Positions 1 through 12,993 of a stretch of DNA of 64,000 nucleotides are shown here, in pieces. The position numbers were made by a program, and so were the translations under genes. The DNA is from Tetrahymena thermophila SB210. Lineage: Eukaryota; Ciliophora; Oligohymenophorea; Hymenostomatida; Tetrahymenidae. Below the pieces are notes generated by a model that worked only from the letters and a program-made list of their open reading frames with translations, was not told the origin of the DNA and did no database searches. Location of the stretch: positions 186,001 to 250,000 of the forward strand of contig NW_002476399.1 of the NCBI RefSeq assembly GCF_000189635.1, in the 5' to 3' direction. Every line of letters begins with the position of its first letter. Position 1 is the stretch's first letter.

Positions 1-622
1 TTAAGTAATTATTAAATTTTTCACAACTTTTCACTTTAAATAATTTGTTTTCCTTAAATTTAAACTTATATTTATTTCTTGAAAAATATTTTTTAATTTT
101 CTAGAAAATTAGTAAAAATAAAATCTTTTAATTTAATAAATTAGCAATGAGAATTATTATAAAAGCATCTCTTTTATTAGCAAAGCATTATTATCATAAT
201 TTACAAGAGAAAATTTAAATTTAATAGAGAAATTTGTAAATTTAATATAATCTTTATCGAGGTATTACTGTAATAACATTTTTAAAAATTTCAAACTTAA
301 ATTAATTCAATATAATTTAAAAAAAATAGTGATAGTAGATATATAAACTTCTTTAAAATCAACATAAACACTAAAATTTATAAATCAATCATTTGAAAAT
401 ATTAAAAAAAATATTTTTTTGTTTGAAGTTTATTTATATTTTTTATTGAAAAATAAAAATAACTAAATGCTGGGTGTTAAATATTATAATTAATAGCAAA
501 ATAAACAAAAAATAAGAGAATCTTAAACATTTTAATGATTAAACAAAAAAATTTTATTCAACTTAAAACTATTATCAAAGTAATAGCTATTTTTAATTAA
601 TAAGGAATAAGTAAGTTATCAA
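1..622. other. AT-rich flank without a recognised gene
   Basis: I see no conserved reading frame, RNA gene or repeat here. It is the 3' flank of the first channel gene, made of A/T runs with many TGA triplets on both strands. Confidence 0.6.
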
Positions 623-3600
623 TCAATCATTTGTTTTTGAAATGCTGTTTAAAGGAAAGGTAATACCTTTTTACATTTTTGTTCCATATGATAGATAGGT
701 CGGTTTGTATAAATTTATATCATAATCTTATTGAATTATTCTAATAAAGTTAGTATTGTTACCTTGAAAAATAGATATTCTTACTTTGTTTCCTAAACCT
801 ATATTTTAACGACGCTCTTTCGTAGCTTATTTTATTTTTTTTTGTTTCTTTTACTCCTATTGTGAAATTTTTATATTGTGTAGTACTTAATCAAAATTGT
901 TTTTAGGATAAAATTTCTTAAAATTTTACATCTTATCAAAATAATCCATTGAATTTTATGTGAGGTATTAAGATTCTTACAAAAAGCTTTTACCTGTTGT
1001 CAATTGAAGTAAAAGAGGTAATTAGCTTTCTTAAAATAATTTGGAAAACCTTTCCATTAATTATAAATTTTCATATGAATTTTTAATAGTTTGATTTGTT
1101 TACTACTGCTATTGCAAGATTTTATTTTATGAAGATTCTTTTTAATTAAATTTACTTGCACTATTATTACTAAGAAGCTGGCTGGATTTTTTTTCACCAT
1201 TTTCAGCTATAGATCTATTAGAGAGATTTGTATTGCTAATTTTACTTTTGTTGACTTCTAAACTTTTCAGCTACAGCTAAGAATGAGTTTTATCTGGTAT
1301 TATATTCATTTAAATAAGATTCTATAATATTGTCTACTCAACAGAGCATCTAACTTCTTTTTGGCTATAGTTAGTTTATTAGTTATTTTTATTTTATTCC
1401 ATTTTTACTTTAGAGGGTAATCTTTTATGTTTTGATTTTTTTTATAAATTTTCTATTTTAGCTGTTTTTTAAACCTAACTCTCTTATTATTAGCCTTAAG
1501 AGTGGTCATCTCCTGATTAATTAGTGAATTATTTTTAAATTTAATTATTAATATTGCTATAATTTATATCTTATTTCATCTAACTTTTTAAATAATCTGT
1601 TAACTGTAGATTTATGTTCTATTAAGCTTATTTTTATTTATCAAGCTTTTTAGTTGATTTCTCATCTTCCTCACTTTAATTTAGAGTAGTACACTACTAT
1701 ATTTCTGGTTTATTATCCTTCTTCTAAAAAATTTTGTTTGGTTCTGAATAATGTCCATGCTTTTATTGATTAAAATTTGAGAGTTCTTAAATGTTATTTG
1801 AATCAATTGTATCAGTGGCTTCAAATGATTTGATTCTAGCTTAAGAGTTGATAGTATTGGAGATATTTTTTGCTAATTCTTAATTTTCATATACAAGATT
1901 AGAAATAAAACTCTAATTCTAATTCTCTAAAATCGTAAATTGCTCAGAATCTTCATTATTGGTAGCGATTGAATTTGTATGATTCATACTTTTTACTTGC
2001 TTTTCTATTTTCTCACTATGCTAAGCTTTTTTTGCACTTATTATAGTCATTTCATTTATTTTTTCTTCAAATTTTGTAGGTATTTTAGTTTAAGAATCTT
2101 AATTACTTTCATCATCATAAGAGCTGTCATCATCGTTTTCATATTGTGATTATGTTAATTCAGTAATTATGTTTTCGTCTCTAGTAAACATTAGATAATT
2201 TTCATCATCCTCTTACAAAATATTTTATTTTAGTATCTAAACTATTTCTTAATTATGCCTAAATTAATTTCTATAAAAAATTAAAATATTTAAACTAAAT
2301 AAAAAAATATTTTACTTGAAATTTTACTTTTTTTTAAAATAAATTCTTTCTTAAAATAATCTATCTTAAAATATTGAAAAATTTTATTTTAAAATAATAA
2401 ACTGTTTATCAAAATATTTATGCGTCCTTGGGCACTAATTTGTAATGTGATTAGCACTTTTACAGTTATAGCATTCAGAATGAGTTATCCAAGCTTCCTT
2501 TTAAAATATAATTTAGTCTTACATCATTTTAAACCTTTCAAAATCTTCAGGGTTTTATTTTAATAAGGTTATAAATTCATCTCTGTTAATTTTATATAGA
2601 GTAGATAAATTAACACTTCTAGCTGAGGCATGTCTTTAAAGACCAGAAAAGAATGAAATTTCTCCAAAAATCTATCCACTTGTTAAAGTTTTTATAACAG
2701 CTATACTATTCTGCTTTTATATTTACTGTTAATATATCTCAATAATACCATTCTGAATGAAGTAAATTGAAGAATCGTCACTTTAATTTTCACTAATAAT
2801 AATTTCATTTGGATTTACTAAAATTTCTTTCATGATAAATATTAATTTATTTAAAGTTGATTTAGAAAAATTAGAGCTAAATATAAAATAGTTATTTAAA
2901 ATTTTTGAGTTTATTTCTTATGTAATTTCATCTCTGAGCTTATTAGATAGAACAGAAAGAATTTTATCTTCTTATTATTTGTCTCTGTCTTTTTATTCTT
3001 AAGCTAAAAACGATAAGTAGTGTCTCACTCTACTTTTAAGCTGTATATTAACATCTTTTCTTTTTAGATATCTATTTATTTTATACAAATATAAAAATTT
3101 AGTTTTTTAAATAAAAATAATTAATTATTTACCTTTGAATAGTAGTTAAGTCATCATTAAGTTATTTTGAAGACCTTTCTATTTCTTAAAGAATGAAACC
3201 AATGTTATTTATAGAATATGCAAAAACACAACTGAACAAGATCATAGCAATTGTTATATAAAGAGCTTCCACTGGATTTTATGCTGAAATATCTCCATAT
3301 CCAACTATTAAAATTATTTAAAGTTAAATAAATATCAATTAGAACTACATTAATAAGTATTTTACATATTTTAATATATATTTTAAAAAAGCATGATAAT
3401 TAATACCTGTTGTCATAGTGGTAATAGACCAGTAAAGAGAGTATATATACTTTTGATAATATGAATCTGAAGAAATACCAAGCTTATCAAGCCAATTTAT
3501 TTACTAGTAGTTTTATTCTTATATACCTAAAAAATACCATCCGATCGCAGCTTAAAAAATTGAAATAATTAAGTAAAAGTAAAAACTACATAATAATAAT

Positions 3601-5108
3601 TTACCTATATGAGCAACTGTTATCACGATTGCTAATTAATTAATAAGCTTAGAAATGTGTTTTTGGTTTTCAGTTAAAGTAAATATATAATCAAATCTCT
3701 TTTTTTTATGAGAAACTCCATTTACTTTCAAGAATATTAGCAAATTTAATCCAAAGATAATTAAATTTTGGTTCAAATTATGAGTTGCTAATGAATATGA
3801 ATAAAACATTTTTGAACCAAGTATAAGCATACTCACTAAATCTGTGATAAATATCGATGAAAAAAAATATTATTTAGCAATTAATTTGCGCTAAGTAACA
3901 ATAACATCTTTATCAAAAAAGGCTGTATTTAAATTTATGAATATATCTATTAAAAAAATGATAAATGCATAAAAACTGCTTTGCTAAATTATGTCAGTTT
4001 AAAAGTCATTTTAATCAAAAAATATTAGTATTGAATAGAAGTAAAAAAATATATAGGTAAAACCAACTTCAACCAAATCCCAAATAACTCTCAAATTGTC
4101 TGTTGGCATAAATATAGCAAATTGCTAAGAATATTTTAATATGATATTAAGTAGAGTTAATAATCTAAAATTTGAATGATTTTTATTTTTCTTTTAGCTA
4201 TAGTAATGAGATAAATCGTTTATAATTTAATATTCTATTTCACTTAAATCGTTTAATCTTCTGTTTGAATGCCTAATTTTCAAGTTTTAAACAAAATTGT
4301 AAACATTCTATCTTATTCTCATAACCCTATTCATAGAATTATTTAATAGTCTGTTTATTATATTTTTACCATCCTAAAAGTTCTACTTATATTTTTAGTC
4401 AACCATATTTTCTTTATTAAGTAAATATTAACTTTTTAATGCAGTGTTCACCTTTGTCCCAAGCTTTTTAAGATTCTTTTCATAAATAATTTCATCTTAA
4501 ATCAAAATATGGCTGCATTATAATAAATCATGTTATCCTAAGTCTTTTTTTGAGGATTATTCTTTGAATTCGCTCAATGGATTAATCATTTTTGAATCTA
4601 AAGAAACTTATTAACTCTATTCAAAATTTTAGCTACCCTCTTTTCCTTAACTATAAAATTTAGGTTTTTATTTTGCATCCTCTTAAAAAGGAAGGTATTC
4701 ATTTTATAAATCTTGCAATGATTTCATCTTATTATTATTATTTCTTTGTTGCAATTAACTGTATTTAGACTACTATAAGCATTTTGCTTATTCTTCATTT
4801 AAATAATTATTTTCAAAACTACGTTAAGAATTTGCTTAAACATTCTTATATAAAGCCGAGCTATTATTCATTTCTTTAAGTGATTTTTAAAAAGATTCAT
4901 TCATATCTCCAAAAATCGTTTAATACGATATTTATATATCTCCTTCATGCTACTTGTGCGGTTTATTCTCTTACTCAAATCTTTATCTTTAATAAGACAA
5001 ATTAAGATGTTAATCTTATATTTCTTTTGATAGATTATTTTCATCAATAGATACCTATTAGCTAAGGATAGAAGAAAATTATACTCTTTTTTTATTTAAT
5101 ATCTCCAT
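623..5108 (-). CDS. Cyclic-nucleotide-binding-domain K+ channel with zinc knuckle (paralogue 1)
   Basis: This is a six-transmembrane channel of the EAG/CNG/plant-Shaker superfamily, expected in a membrane and permeable to K+. Read from ATG at 5108 to TGA at 625-623 with introns at 3551-3604, 3305-3406, 3072-3132 and 2271-2315, it gives exactly 1408 codons. Domains in order: a hydrophilic N-terminus; S1 (about 4090-4020); S2-S3 containing DIFINLNTAFFDKD; an S4-like segment with few basic residues; S5 ending AAIGWYFLG; the filter TTVGYGD, split by an intron; a C-linker; a nucleotide-binding domain with the phosphate cassette FGEISFFSG followed by ASARS (about 2670-2600); a CCHC knuckle; and an acidic, Gln-rich tail. 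Glu and Arg of the cassette are present, so ligand binding is plausible. The C-terminal tail (ISIFQGNNTNFIR) is conserved in paralogue 2, which supports the stop. Glutamines are mostly TAA/TAG. Confidence 0.9.
2432..2473 (-). other. CCHC zinc knuckle in channel paralogue 1
   Basis: The encoded residues are CYNCKSANHITNQC, an exact C-x2-C-x4-H-x4-C zinc knuckle about 45 residues after the core of the nucleotide-binding domain. Such knuckles usually bind single-stranded nucleic acid or protein. The motif is in frame and has a counterpart in paralogue 2. Confidence 0.8.
3305..3406 (-). other. Phase-1 intron inside the selectivity-filter valine codon
   Basis: The exon ends ACAACAG and the next begins TTGGATATGG, so the Val of TTVGYGD is split G/TT. 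On the minus strand the intron runs from GTATTAAT to AATAG, 102 bp. Paralogue 2 has an intron at the identical position. Confidence 0.85.
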
Positions 5109-6315
5109 CTTTAGATATAAAGTTGCTTTTTAATTTAGCTTTAATTGATTAAATTACAATTTTTTACAACTTTGTATATGGATAAAAAATTAGTTAATTA
5201 ATTTACCACTTTTTTTAATAAAAGCTTTTTAACAAAATAAGTCTGTTAACTTTTTATTAAAATGAATAAAAATTTACATGTTTAAACAAATAAAATCACC
5301 AACATAAATGCTAAGTAATTAATTAAATTTTATCACTACTACTTTCTTAAATGAATGATTTTAAAAGCCAATAATTAGCTATTATTATTATTATTACCAT
5401 TATATCTATTAAAAAGATTAAAAAATTCTTATAAATATTAAAAATATTATATTCACTAATAAAATTATTAATGTACTAAATATTTAGTCTTTAGTTTATT
5501 TTGTTTATATTATGCAGTTTATATATAAAAAATATCTAAAATTGTAAAGTGTATTAAAATTAAAAAGAAAAATTTCTAATAATTAATTAGTAAAATTTTA
5601 ATTATTCATAAATTAAGATATCTTTTAATCAAAAATTCTTCTTTCTTTAAACATTTTAAAAAAAGTTAAATTTAAATTCATGATATCCTAAAATATAAAA
5701 TCCTTTTTAAGTACTCTAAGTTTTCATTTATTCAACCATCCAACTCTCTCCTAAAAAATTAATAAACTCAATTTTAGCAAATGAAAAATAATTCAAATCC
5801 TAAATTTTTTAAATCGGACTTCATAATTCTTATATGCTTAATTTAAATATAATACTAGTTTTAAAAAATCAATTTACTTTCCAACATTTTTTAGAACTAC
5901 TATATAAAAAAAATACTTTATCATCAAATAAATATTTTAAAAAATTAAATAATGATAAGTTTTTAATAATTTTTTGAAATAATTAATAAATTCATAATGA
6001 TTATTATTTACTTAATTCAATTTATTAAGACATTTTTATTGTGCTAAACTTATGTAAACACGTTTCAGATAATTAAAATAATTTATACTAATAAAATAAA
6101 TAAAATCTATTAAAAAATAATAAATAAAATATTTTTTATTAAATAATATTAAAAAATAAACATTAAGAAATGGATTCAAAATTAAATAATTCAGATTAAA
6201 TAATATTGGTGGAGTAATCAAGAAGATTAATATGAAAAAATAAAAAAGAATGTAAATTAAGTAATATGGGTGGATTTATACTAAAAAATAAATATAAATT
6301 CAAATATTCTAAGCT
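5109..6315. other. Intergenic AT-rich stretch
   Basis: This stretch separates the start of channel 1 from the 3' end of the small leucine-rich gene. It contains poly-A/T and TTA/ATT runs. I see no conserved frame under the ciliate code and no RNA gene. Confidence 0.55.
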
Positions 6316-7185
6316 TCAATAATATAAATCTGTAAGAATCATTGCTTAGTTGTTAAACAATTAAGAAGCGATCTTCGTTTAAAATACTATTATTTTATAA
6401 ACTTCAGATTTTCTTAGATTAACTTAGGAAAAAATCAAATTTGGTCCATATTCAAATTCTATTTTGGCGTTTAGTATTGTATCAGATGAATTTAAATTAA
6501 GAATTATTTTATTTTTAGTTTCATTTAGTTCATGCGAATATTAGTTGCAATACTTTAGATGAAGAGAAGTAGATTATATTTAATTATGCTGCTGTAAATA
6601 TCTACTTAATATCTCAAAGTATTATTCATAAAATCTATTAAAACTCAAAATTGTCAACGAAAAATGGTAAAGATTCTTTAGACTTAATAGAGTTTACCCT
6701 AAATTTTCGCAAAACTATCCTACTAAACCGCTTTCACCAATTTATAAAGTTAACGATTCCAATAACTTCATCTACTGTAAAGCTAATGATAAACCAATTA
6801 AAATTGATTCTCCACTTTCAGCAGTTCCTAATGTAAGATTAAGCTTTTTCAGATTAGGAAGAAGGAAGATATTTTAGTTTAGATGTGTAAAATTACCTAC
6901 GTCTATATTGAATTCACTCATATGATTAAAGCTATAAAAAATCCCTCCAATTTATTCATATTGACTTTGTTAAACGCCTACTAATGAGAGACTGATTTTC
7001 TCAACATTACTATATCCATCTTTACAAACTCTATCAAGTGCTTGATTGAATGCGTTTGTAAGCTTAAAATCTTTGGATGCCAGTTTAACATCCCAAGATT
7101 TTTTATCTGCAGATTCCTTTACCCACATCTGCTTGAGCATTTAAATTAGCTATTGAGGAAGTTAAGCAGTTTGTTAAGTTGACAT
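6316..7185 (-). CDS. Small leucine-rich-repeat-like protein
   Basis: An intronless 289-residue frame runs from ATG at 7185 (MSTQQTAQLPQQ...) to TGA at 6318-6316. The middle is leucine-rich with irregular LRR-type spacing, for example LPNLKKLNLTLG, LLESLTLQIGESG and LLSLKNLYHFSLTI, which points to a curved repeat scaffold used in protein binding. There is no signal peptide or membrane segment, so it is probably cytosolic. Codon use (TAA/TAG for Gln) and the purposeful composition (Trp, Cys, Gly, Pro retained) support a real gene. It is read in the same direction as the two channel genes. Its partner and role are unknown. Being an N-terminally shortened family member is possible. Confidence 0.7.
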
Positions 7186-7868
7186 TTATTATTTTTTTTA
7201 TTTAAGATAAAGAGATATCTATCAAATTTTTATATAATCTTTCAAATATAAGCTTTTTTAATATTTCTTAAAGTTTTTTTGTAATTACATTTACATTAAT
7301 TTTTATGTACTAAATATTGTTGAACATCAGAAATTTTATGAGTAGACTCTTTAAAAGATTTTGATATTAACCATAAATAAATCTGATCATTTATAATTGA
7401 ATCTTTAAAGTTATAGAAGGATTAATAGAAAATATATAATCAAAAGAATTTATTATAAATCTTAGATTTGTAAATTATAAATTCTATTAATTAATTTAAA
7501 AAGGAAAATTAAAATTATGGATATAAATTTTGATTTTAAATTTAATAGTTAGATTTTAAGCTAATTACACATAAAAATATAAGCTTAAATTTTTAATTAA
7601 AAAAAATAATTTAATTACTTTTGTAAAAGAATTATTAATTTGTATTAAAATAATTTACATTCAAATTTCAAGGTTTTAATTTTTTTTAATAAATTTTTTT
7701 AAATCAAGTGATAATTTTAGTTGAAATAAAATGTATGTATGTATGTATGTATGTATGTATGTATGTATATGATTAAAATTATTGAAAATGGAAAAAATGG
7801 AAAAATATAAGGTATATGATTAACTCAATAGATAAAACATAAAATTTCTAAATTGTTTTTTTGAGAAG
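7186..7868. other. Intergenic AT-rich stretch with a tetranucleotide repeat
   Basis: Apart from the ATGT microsatellite at 7731-7768 I see no gene or RNA. The stretch holds the upstream side of the leucine-rich gene and the 3' flank of channel 2. Confidence 0.55.
7731..7768. repeat. (ATGT)n microsatellite
   Basis: About 9.5 uninterrupted ATGT units. It lies roughly 100 bp beyond the stop codon of channel paralogue 2, outside any coding region, and is likely length-polymorphic. Confidence 0.95.
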
Positions 7869-10800
7869 TCAATTATAGTTTTTATAAATAATATTTATAG
7901 GGAAGTTAACTCCTTTTTACATTTTAGTTCCATAAGAAAGATAAGTTGGTTTGTATTAATTTATATCATAATCTTATTTAATTAGTCTAATAAAGTTAGT
8001 ATTGTTTCCTTAAAAAATAGATATTTTTACTTCATTTCCTAAACAAATATTTTAGCGGCGTTCTTTTGTCGCTAATTTTTTTTTTTTTTGTTTCTTTTAT
8101 TCTTATTGCAAAGTTTTTATATTGTTCAGTACTTAATCGAAATTATTTTTTGGATAAAATTTCTTAAAATTTTACATCCTATCAAAATAGTCCATTGAAT
8201 TTTATTAAATGAATTAAGAATCTTATAAAAAGCTTTTACCTGTTGTCATTTGAAGTAAAAGAGGTAATTAGCTTTCATAAATTAATTTAGAAAACCTTTC
8301 TATCAACTATTAATTTTCATTTGTATTAGTATTAACTTAATTCATTTATTATTATTACTTTTATTATATATTTTATGATGAATCTCTTTAATGGAGTTTT
8401 GAACTTTTATTACTGATTTACTAAATAGACTTTTTTTCTATATTTTCAAATGAATGACCATTAAGTGAATTAATACACCCTACTTTATCTTAACTAACTT
8501 CATAGATCTTCTGTTGTAGCAAAGATGATCTTTTATCTTGCATTAAAGTCATTGAAATAATATTTTATAGCAACATTTACTCAACTGAGCACCTAAATTC
8601 TTTTTGGCTTTAGTTTGTTTATTAATTGTTTTTAATAGATTCCTTTTTAACTTTAGTTAGCCTATTATGTTTTGATTTTCTTTAAATGTATTCTTTTTTA
8701 TTTGTTTTTTAAACTTAATTATCTTAATATTAGCTTTAAGAATGATCATCAACTGATTAGTTTGTGAATTATTTTTAAATTTAATTATTTAAATTGCTAT
8801 AGCAAGGTCCTTATCTCATTTGACTTTTTAAATAATCTGTTAACTGCACATTTATGTTTGCCTGAGCTTGCTTCTATTTATCAAACTTTTTAGAATTATT
8901 TTAAGTTGATCTATCGTCTTCATCATCTTAATTTACTAAACACTATTATTGTATTTCGGTCGCAGTATCCCTTTTATAAAAAACCTTATTTTAAGATTTT
9001 TATGATATCATATTAATATTTTCTTGAACATTACATGTATCAATAAAATCAGTAGCTTCAAAAGATCTCACTTTAGCTTATGAATTGAAAGAATTTGAGA
9101 ATGTTTTTGTAAATTCTTAATTTTCATATACTAAATTAGTATGAAAACTTTAAATTTAATTTTCTAAATTTGCTATTTACTCAATTTCTTCAGTATTAAT
9201 TATACCTGAATTTACATTATTTATGCTTTTTACTTATTTTTCTATTTTATCATATTGCTAAGGTTTTTTTTGAATACTTTAAGTTATTTCGTTTGTTTTT
9301 TCATCAAATATTTAAGGAATTTAAATTTAGGACAATTCTTCATTCTTGCAATCGTTATCATATTCTTCATCATCTTCATCATTTTCATATTGCGATGATG
9401 TACACTCAGTTAATATGTTTTCGTCTTGAGTAAACATTAAATATTTTTCATCATTTTCTTAAAGTAAGTTATATTTTAATTTCTAAATAACTTCTTAATT
9501 TTTCCTATATTAATTTCTTTTAAAAAAATTTAAAAAAATACAAATTGAGTAATATTTAATTATTTACTTGAATTTTATCTTGTTTTTAAAATAAATTCTT
9601 TATTAAAATACTCTTTCTTGAAAGATTGAAAATTTTTATTTGAGAATAATAAACTGCTTATCAAAATATTTGTGAGTCCTAGGGCAATCCTTTACTAAAT
9701 GACTAGTGTTCTTACAATTATAGCATTCTGAATGAGTAATAGATACTTCCTTTTAAAATATTATTTAATCTTACATCATTTTAAATCTTTCAAAATCTTC
9801 AGGGTTTTCTCTTAATATTTCAATAAACTCTTCTCTGTTAATTTTATAGAGAGTCGATAAATTGACACTTCTAGCTGATGCCTACCTTTAAAGACCAGAA
9901 AAGAAAGAAATCTCACCAAAAACTTGGCCTTCTTTTAAAGTTTTTATAACATTCACACTATTTGACTTTTATATTTTTTGTTAGAAGATCTCAATAATAC
10001 CATTCTGAATAAAAAATATTGAAGAATCATCACACTTGTCTTCACAAATAATAATTTCATTTGGATTTACCAAAATTTCTTTCATGATATATACCAACTT
10101 ATTTATAGTTGATTGAGAGAAATTAGAACTAAATATAAAGTAGCTATTTAAAATTTTTGAGTTTATTTCTTATGTAATTTCATCTCTAAGTTTATTAGAA
10201 AGTGATGAGAGTATTTTATCTTCTTACTATTTATCTCTGTCTTTTTATTCTTATGCCAAAAACGATAAATAATGCCTCACTCTACTTTTAAGTTGTATGT
10301 TTACTTCTTTTCTTTTTAGATATCTACATAATAATGTTTCATAAATCTTAATCAACATCAATATACTTTTAATAATTAAATAAATACCTTTAGATAGTAG
10401 TTAAGTCGTCATTAAGTTATTTTGAAGACCTTTCGATTTCTTAAAGGATAAAACCTATGTTATTTATAGAATAGGCAAATACGCAACTAAACAAAATCAT
10501 AGCAATAGTTATGTAAAGCGCTTCTATCGGATTTTATGCTGAAATATCTCCATATCCAACTAATAAAATAAAATATTAATTAGATTTGCATTTATATTTG
10601 AAAATTTTTTTTAACTCATACAAAATAAATTTTGAATTGAAATATAGTTAATTTTCATTATTATTTAATAAAGATTAAAAAAATTAAAAAGGTTTCGGAA
10701 ATGAGTTTCGAACCTGGCAAATAAAAAAATAATTTAAAAATGTTTAATCAAACATTTAGTTTTTTGGTAAAGAAATATTTCTATTTTAATTAAACATTTA

Positions 10801-12993
10801 ATCTTAAATTTAATTTTTTTTTGTTGATATCACTTTTTATTAAAATACCTGATAGAAAAAAATAAATAATTTATTATAATAAAAAAGAATGTATAGAAAA
10901 AACATTTTTAATAAGTTTTTATAAATATTTATGTTATTTAACCATTTGCTAATTAACATAGTTAACTAAAGTTTATCAAAATCAAAATTATTAAGTTCAA
11001 ATAAAAAAAATTCCTCAATAAAAAAAAAAATTAAAAAAGGATAAATAAATTATGTTTTTACGAAATAAAATTAGTCATCGAAAATAATTCAATATTTATA
11101 AAAAGGAGATCTTCTAAATTTAAGCATTTATTTTTATAAAAATAAAATAACAAAATTTGTGAAATTAAAATAATGCAGAAAATCTTTAACTTTTAATAAA
11201 TATATAACAATTACCATGTTAAGAGTACTTATGCTAAGAGTTTAACAATATTTTTTAATTGAATTATTATTATAATAATGAAGTAAATAAATATATTAAA
11301 TACCTGTAGTCATAGTTGTGATAGACCAATAAAGAGAGTAAATATACTTTTGATAATATGGATATGAAGAAATACCAATTTTATCTAGCCAATTTATGTA
11401 ATCAACATTATTTTATTCTTAGGTTCCTAAAAAATACCATCCAATTGAAGCTTAATTAATTTAAATATTTAATTTAATTATAATTTAATTAAATAATTTA
11501 CCTATATGGGCAACTGTTATCACACTCGCTAATTAATTTATAAGTTTACCAACATGCTTTTGATTTTCTGTTAAAGTAAAAATATAATCAAATCTTTTCT
11601 TTTTATGAGAAATTCCGTTTGCTTTCAAGAAAATGAGCAAATTAAGTACAAAGATAAATAAATTATGATTGATGTTATTGCTGATTAAGGAATTTGAATA
11701 AATAATTTTTGATGCAAGTACTAGCATACTTATTAAATCTGTGATAAATATTGAGGATAAAAAATATTACTTAGCAATTAATTTGCGCTAGGTAATAATT
11801 GCATCCTTATCAAAATATGCTGTATTTAAACTAATTAATATATCAAACAAAAAAATAATAAAGGCATAAAAACTAATTTTTTGAGTAAAGCCAGTTTATA
11901 TACTTTCTTCATCAAAAAATATTATTATTGAATAGAAGTAAAAAAATATGTAGGTAAAAGCAACTTGAACCACATCCCAAGTAACTCTAAAAGTATCTGT
12001 TGGCATAAATATAGCAATTTATTTAGAATATTTTAAAATTCTTAGTAAAAAGACGAAAACTTTTAAGATTTGTCCATTTTTTATTTTTTTCTAACTATAA
12101 AAATATGATAAATCGTTTACAATTTAGTATTCTTTTTCGCTTAGATCGCACAATCTTCTATTAGAATGCCTTATTTTTAGTATTTCAACAAAATTTTAGA
12201 CATTTTATCTTATTCTCATAATCTTATTCATTGAATTATTTAAAAGTCTACTTATTATATTTCTTCCATTTTCGAAATTCTACTTATATTTTTGCTCAAA
12301 ATTAAACTCTTTTTAGTTTTAATATTAACTTTTCAACATAGTATTTACCTTCGTGCCAAGCTTTTTTAGGTTTTTTTCATAGATGATTTCATCTTAAATT
12401 AGTGTTTAACTGCGTTTATATGGGTAATTAGATTTTTATTCTGTATTAGTGGATGATTTTTTAAATTCGCTCAATGGAGCAATTATTTTAGAATCTAAAG
12501 AAACTTATTGAGTTTGTTCAAAAATATCGCTGCATTCTTTTTCTTAACTCTAAAGTTTATGCTATTAATTAGCAATATCTTAGTTAAAAGAACTTTCATT
12601 TTTTTAATCTTCAAATGGTTATACTTTTCTACACTCTTACTCAAACAGGCTATATTTTGATTGTGGCTAACAGTTCACATGTTCGTCTTTTAGTTAGGTG
12701 CTTTATGTTAAGGGTTAAAAGGTCTTATTTAATACTAAGTTATTATTATTAACTTCTTTAAATGATTAGTTCATTTCATCTAGAATGGTTTAATATGATA
12801 TTTAAATATCTCCATTATGTGCCTAATGAGGTTTATTTTAATCTATTCCAAATCTTTATCTTAAACAAGAAATATAAAATGGTATATCTGTAGTTTCTTT
12901 TAGTGATTTATTCTAATCAACAGGCATTTATTAGAAAAACTTGCTAGAAAATTTCATGTTTTATTTACTTGATTCTTCTAACTTTTGGTTCAT
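7869..12993 (-). CDS. Cyclic-nucleotide-binding-domain K+ channel with zinc knuckle (paralogue 2)
   Basis: Second intact channel, collinear with paralogue 1. It starts at ATG 12993 (MNQKLEESSK) and ends at TGA 7871-7869. Removing introns at 11451-11501, 10560-11303, 10324-10387 and 9517-9567 leaves exactly 1405 codons. It keeps the S1-S6 core, the TTVGYGD filter, the nucleotide-binding domain with FGEISFFSG, the CCHC knuckle (9684-9725) and the conserved tail (LGNEVKISIFQGNNTNFIR). The acidic segment before the tail is longer in Asp/Glu than in paralogue 1. All four intron positions match paralogue 1, but the filter intron has grown to 744 bp. The two genes stand in the same orientation about 2.8 kb apart and clearly arose by tandem duplication, with many silent and some replacement differences, so the event is not recent. 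Confidence 0.9.
9684..9725 (-). other. CCHC zinc knuckle in channel paralogue 2
   Basis: It encodes CYNCKNTSHLVKDC. All four ligands and the C-x2-C-x4-H-x4-C spacing are kept although the residues between them differ from paralogue 1, which suggests selection on the metal site. Confidence 0.8.
10560..11303 (-). other. Enlarged 744-bp intron in the filter codon
   Basis: It occupies the same position as the 102-bp intron of paralogue 1 (Val split G/TT). The content is A/T-rich with no frame. A short GC-richer patch at about 10690-10715 reads, on the minus strand, GGTTCGAAACTC, similar to the RNA polymerase III B box (T-loop of a tRNA). No matching acceptor or anticodon arm is visible. The extra length is probably an insertion. 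Confidence 0.75.

Noticed and set aside
3636..3836. An independent small protein gene, also at 11533-11727.
   Set aside because: Both are the S3-S5 part of the channel genes, in the same frame, bounded by in-frame TAA/TAG glutamine codons.
6651..6836. A plus-strand frame opposite the leucine-rich gene.
   Set aside because: It is antisense to a 289-residue minus-strand frame with clear protein composition and is open only by chance.
10690..10720. A tRNA gene on the minus strand in the long channel intron.
   Set aside because: Only a T-loop-like motif is present. The T stem pairs poorly, and no acceptor, D or anticodon arm can be placed.
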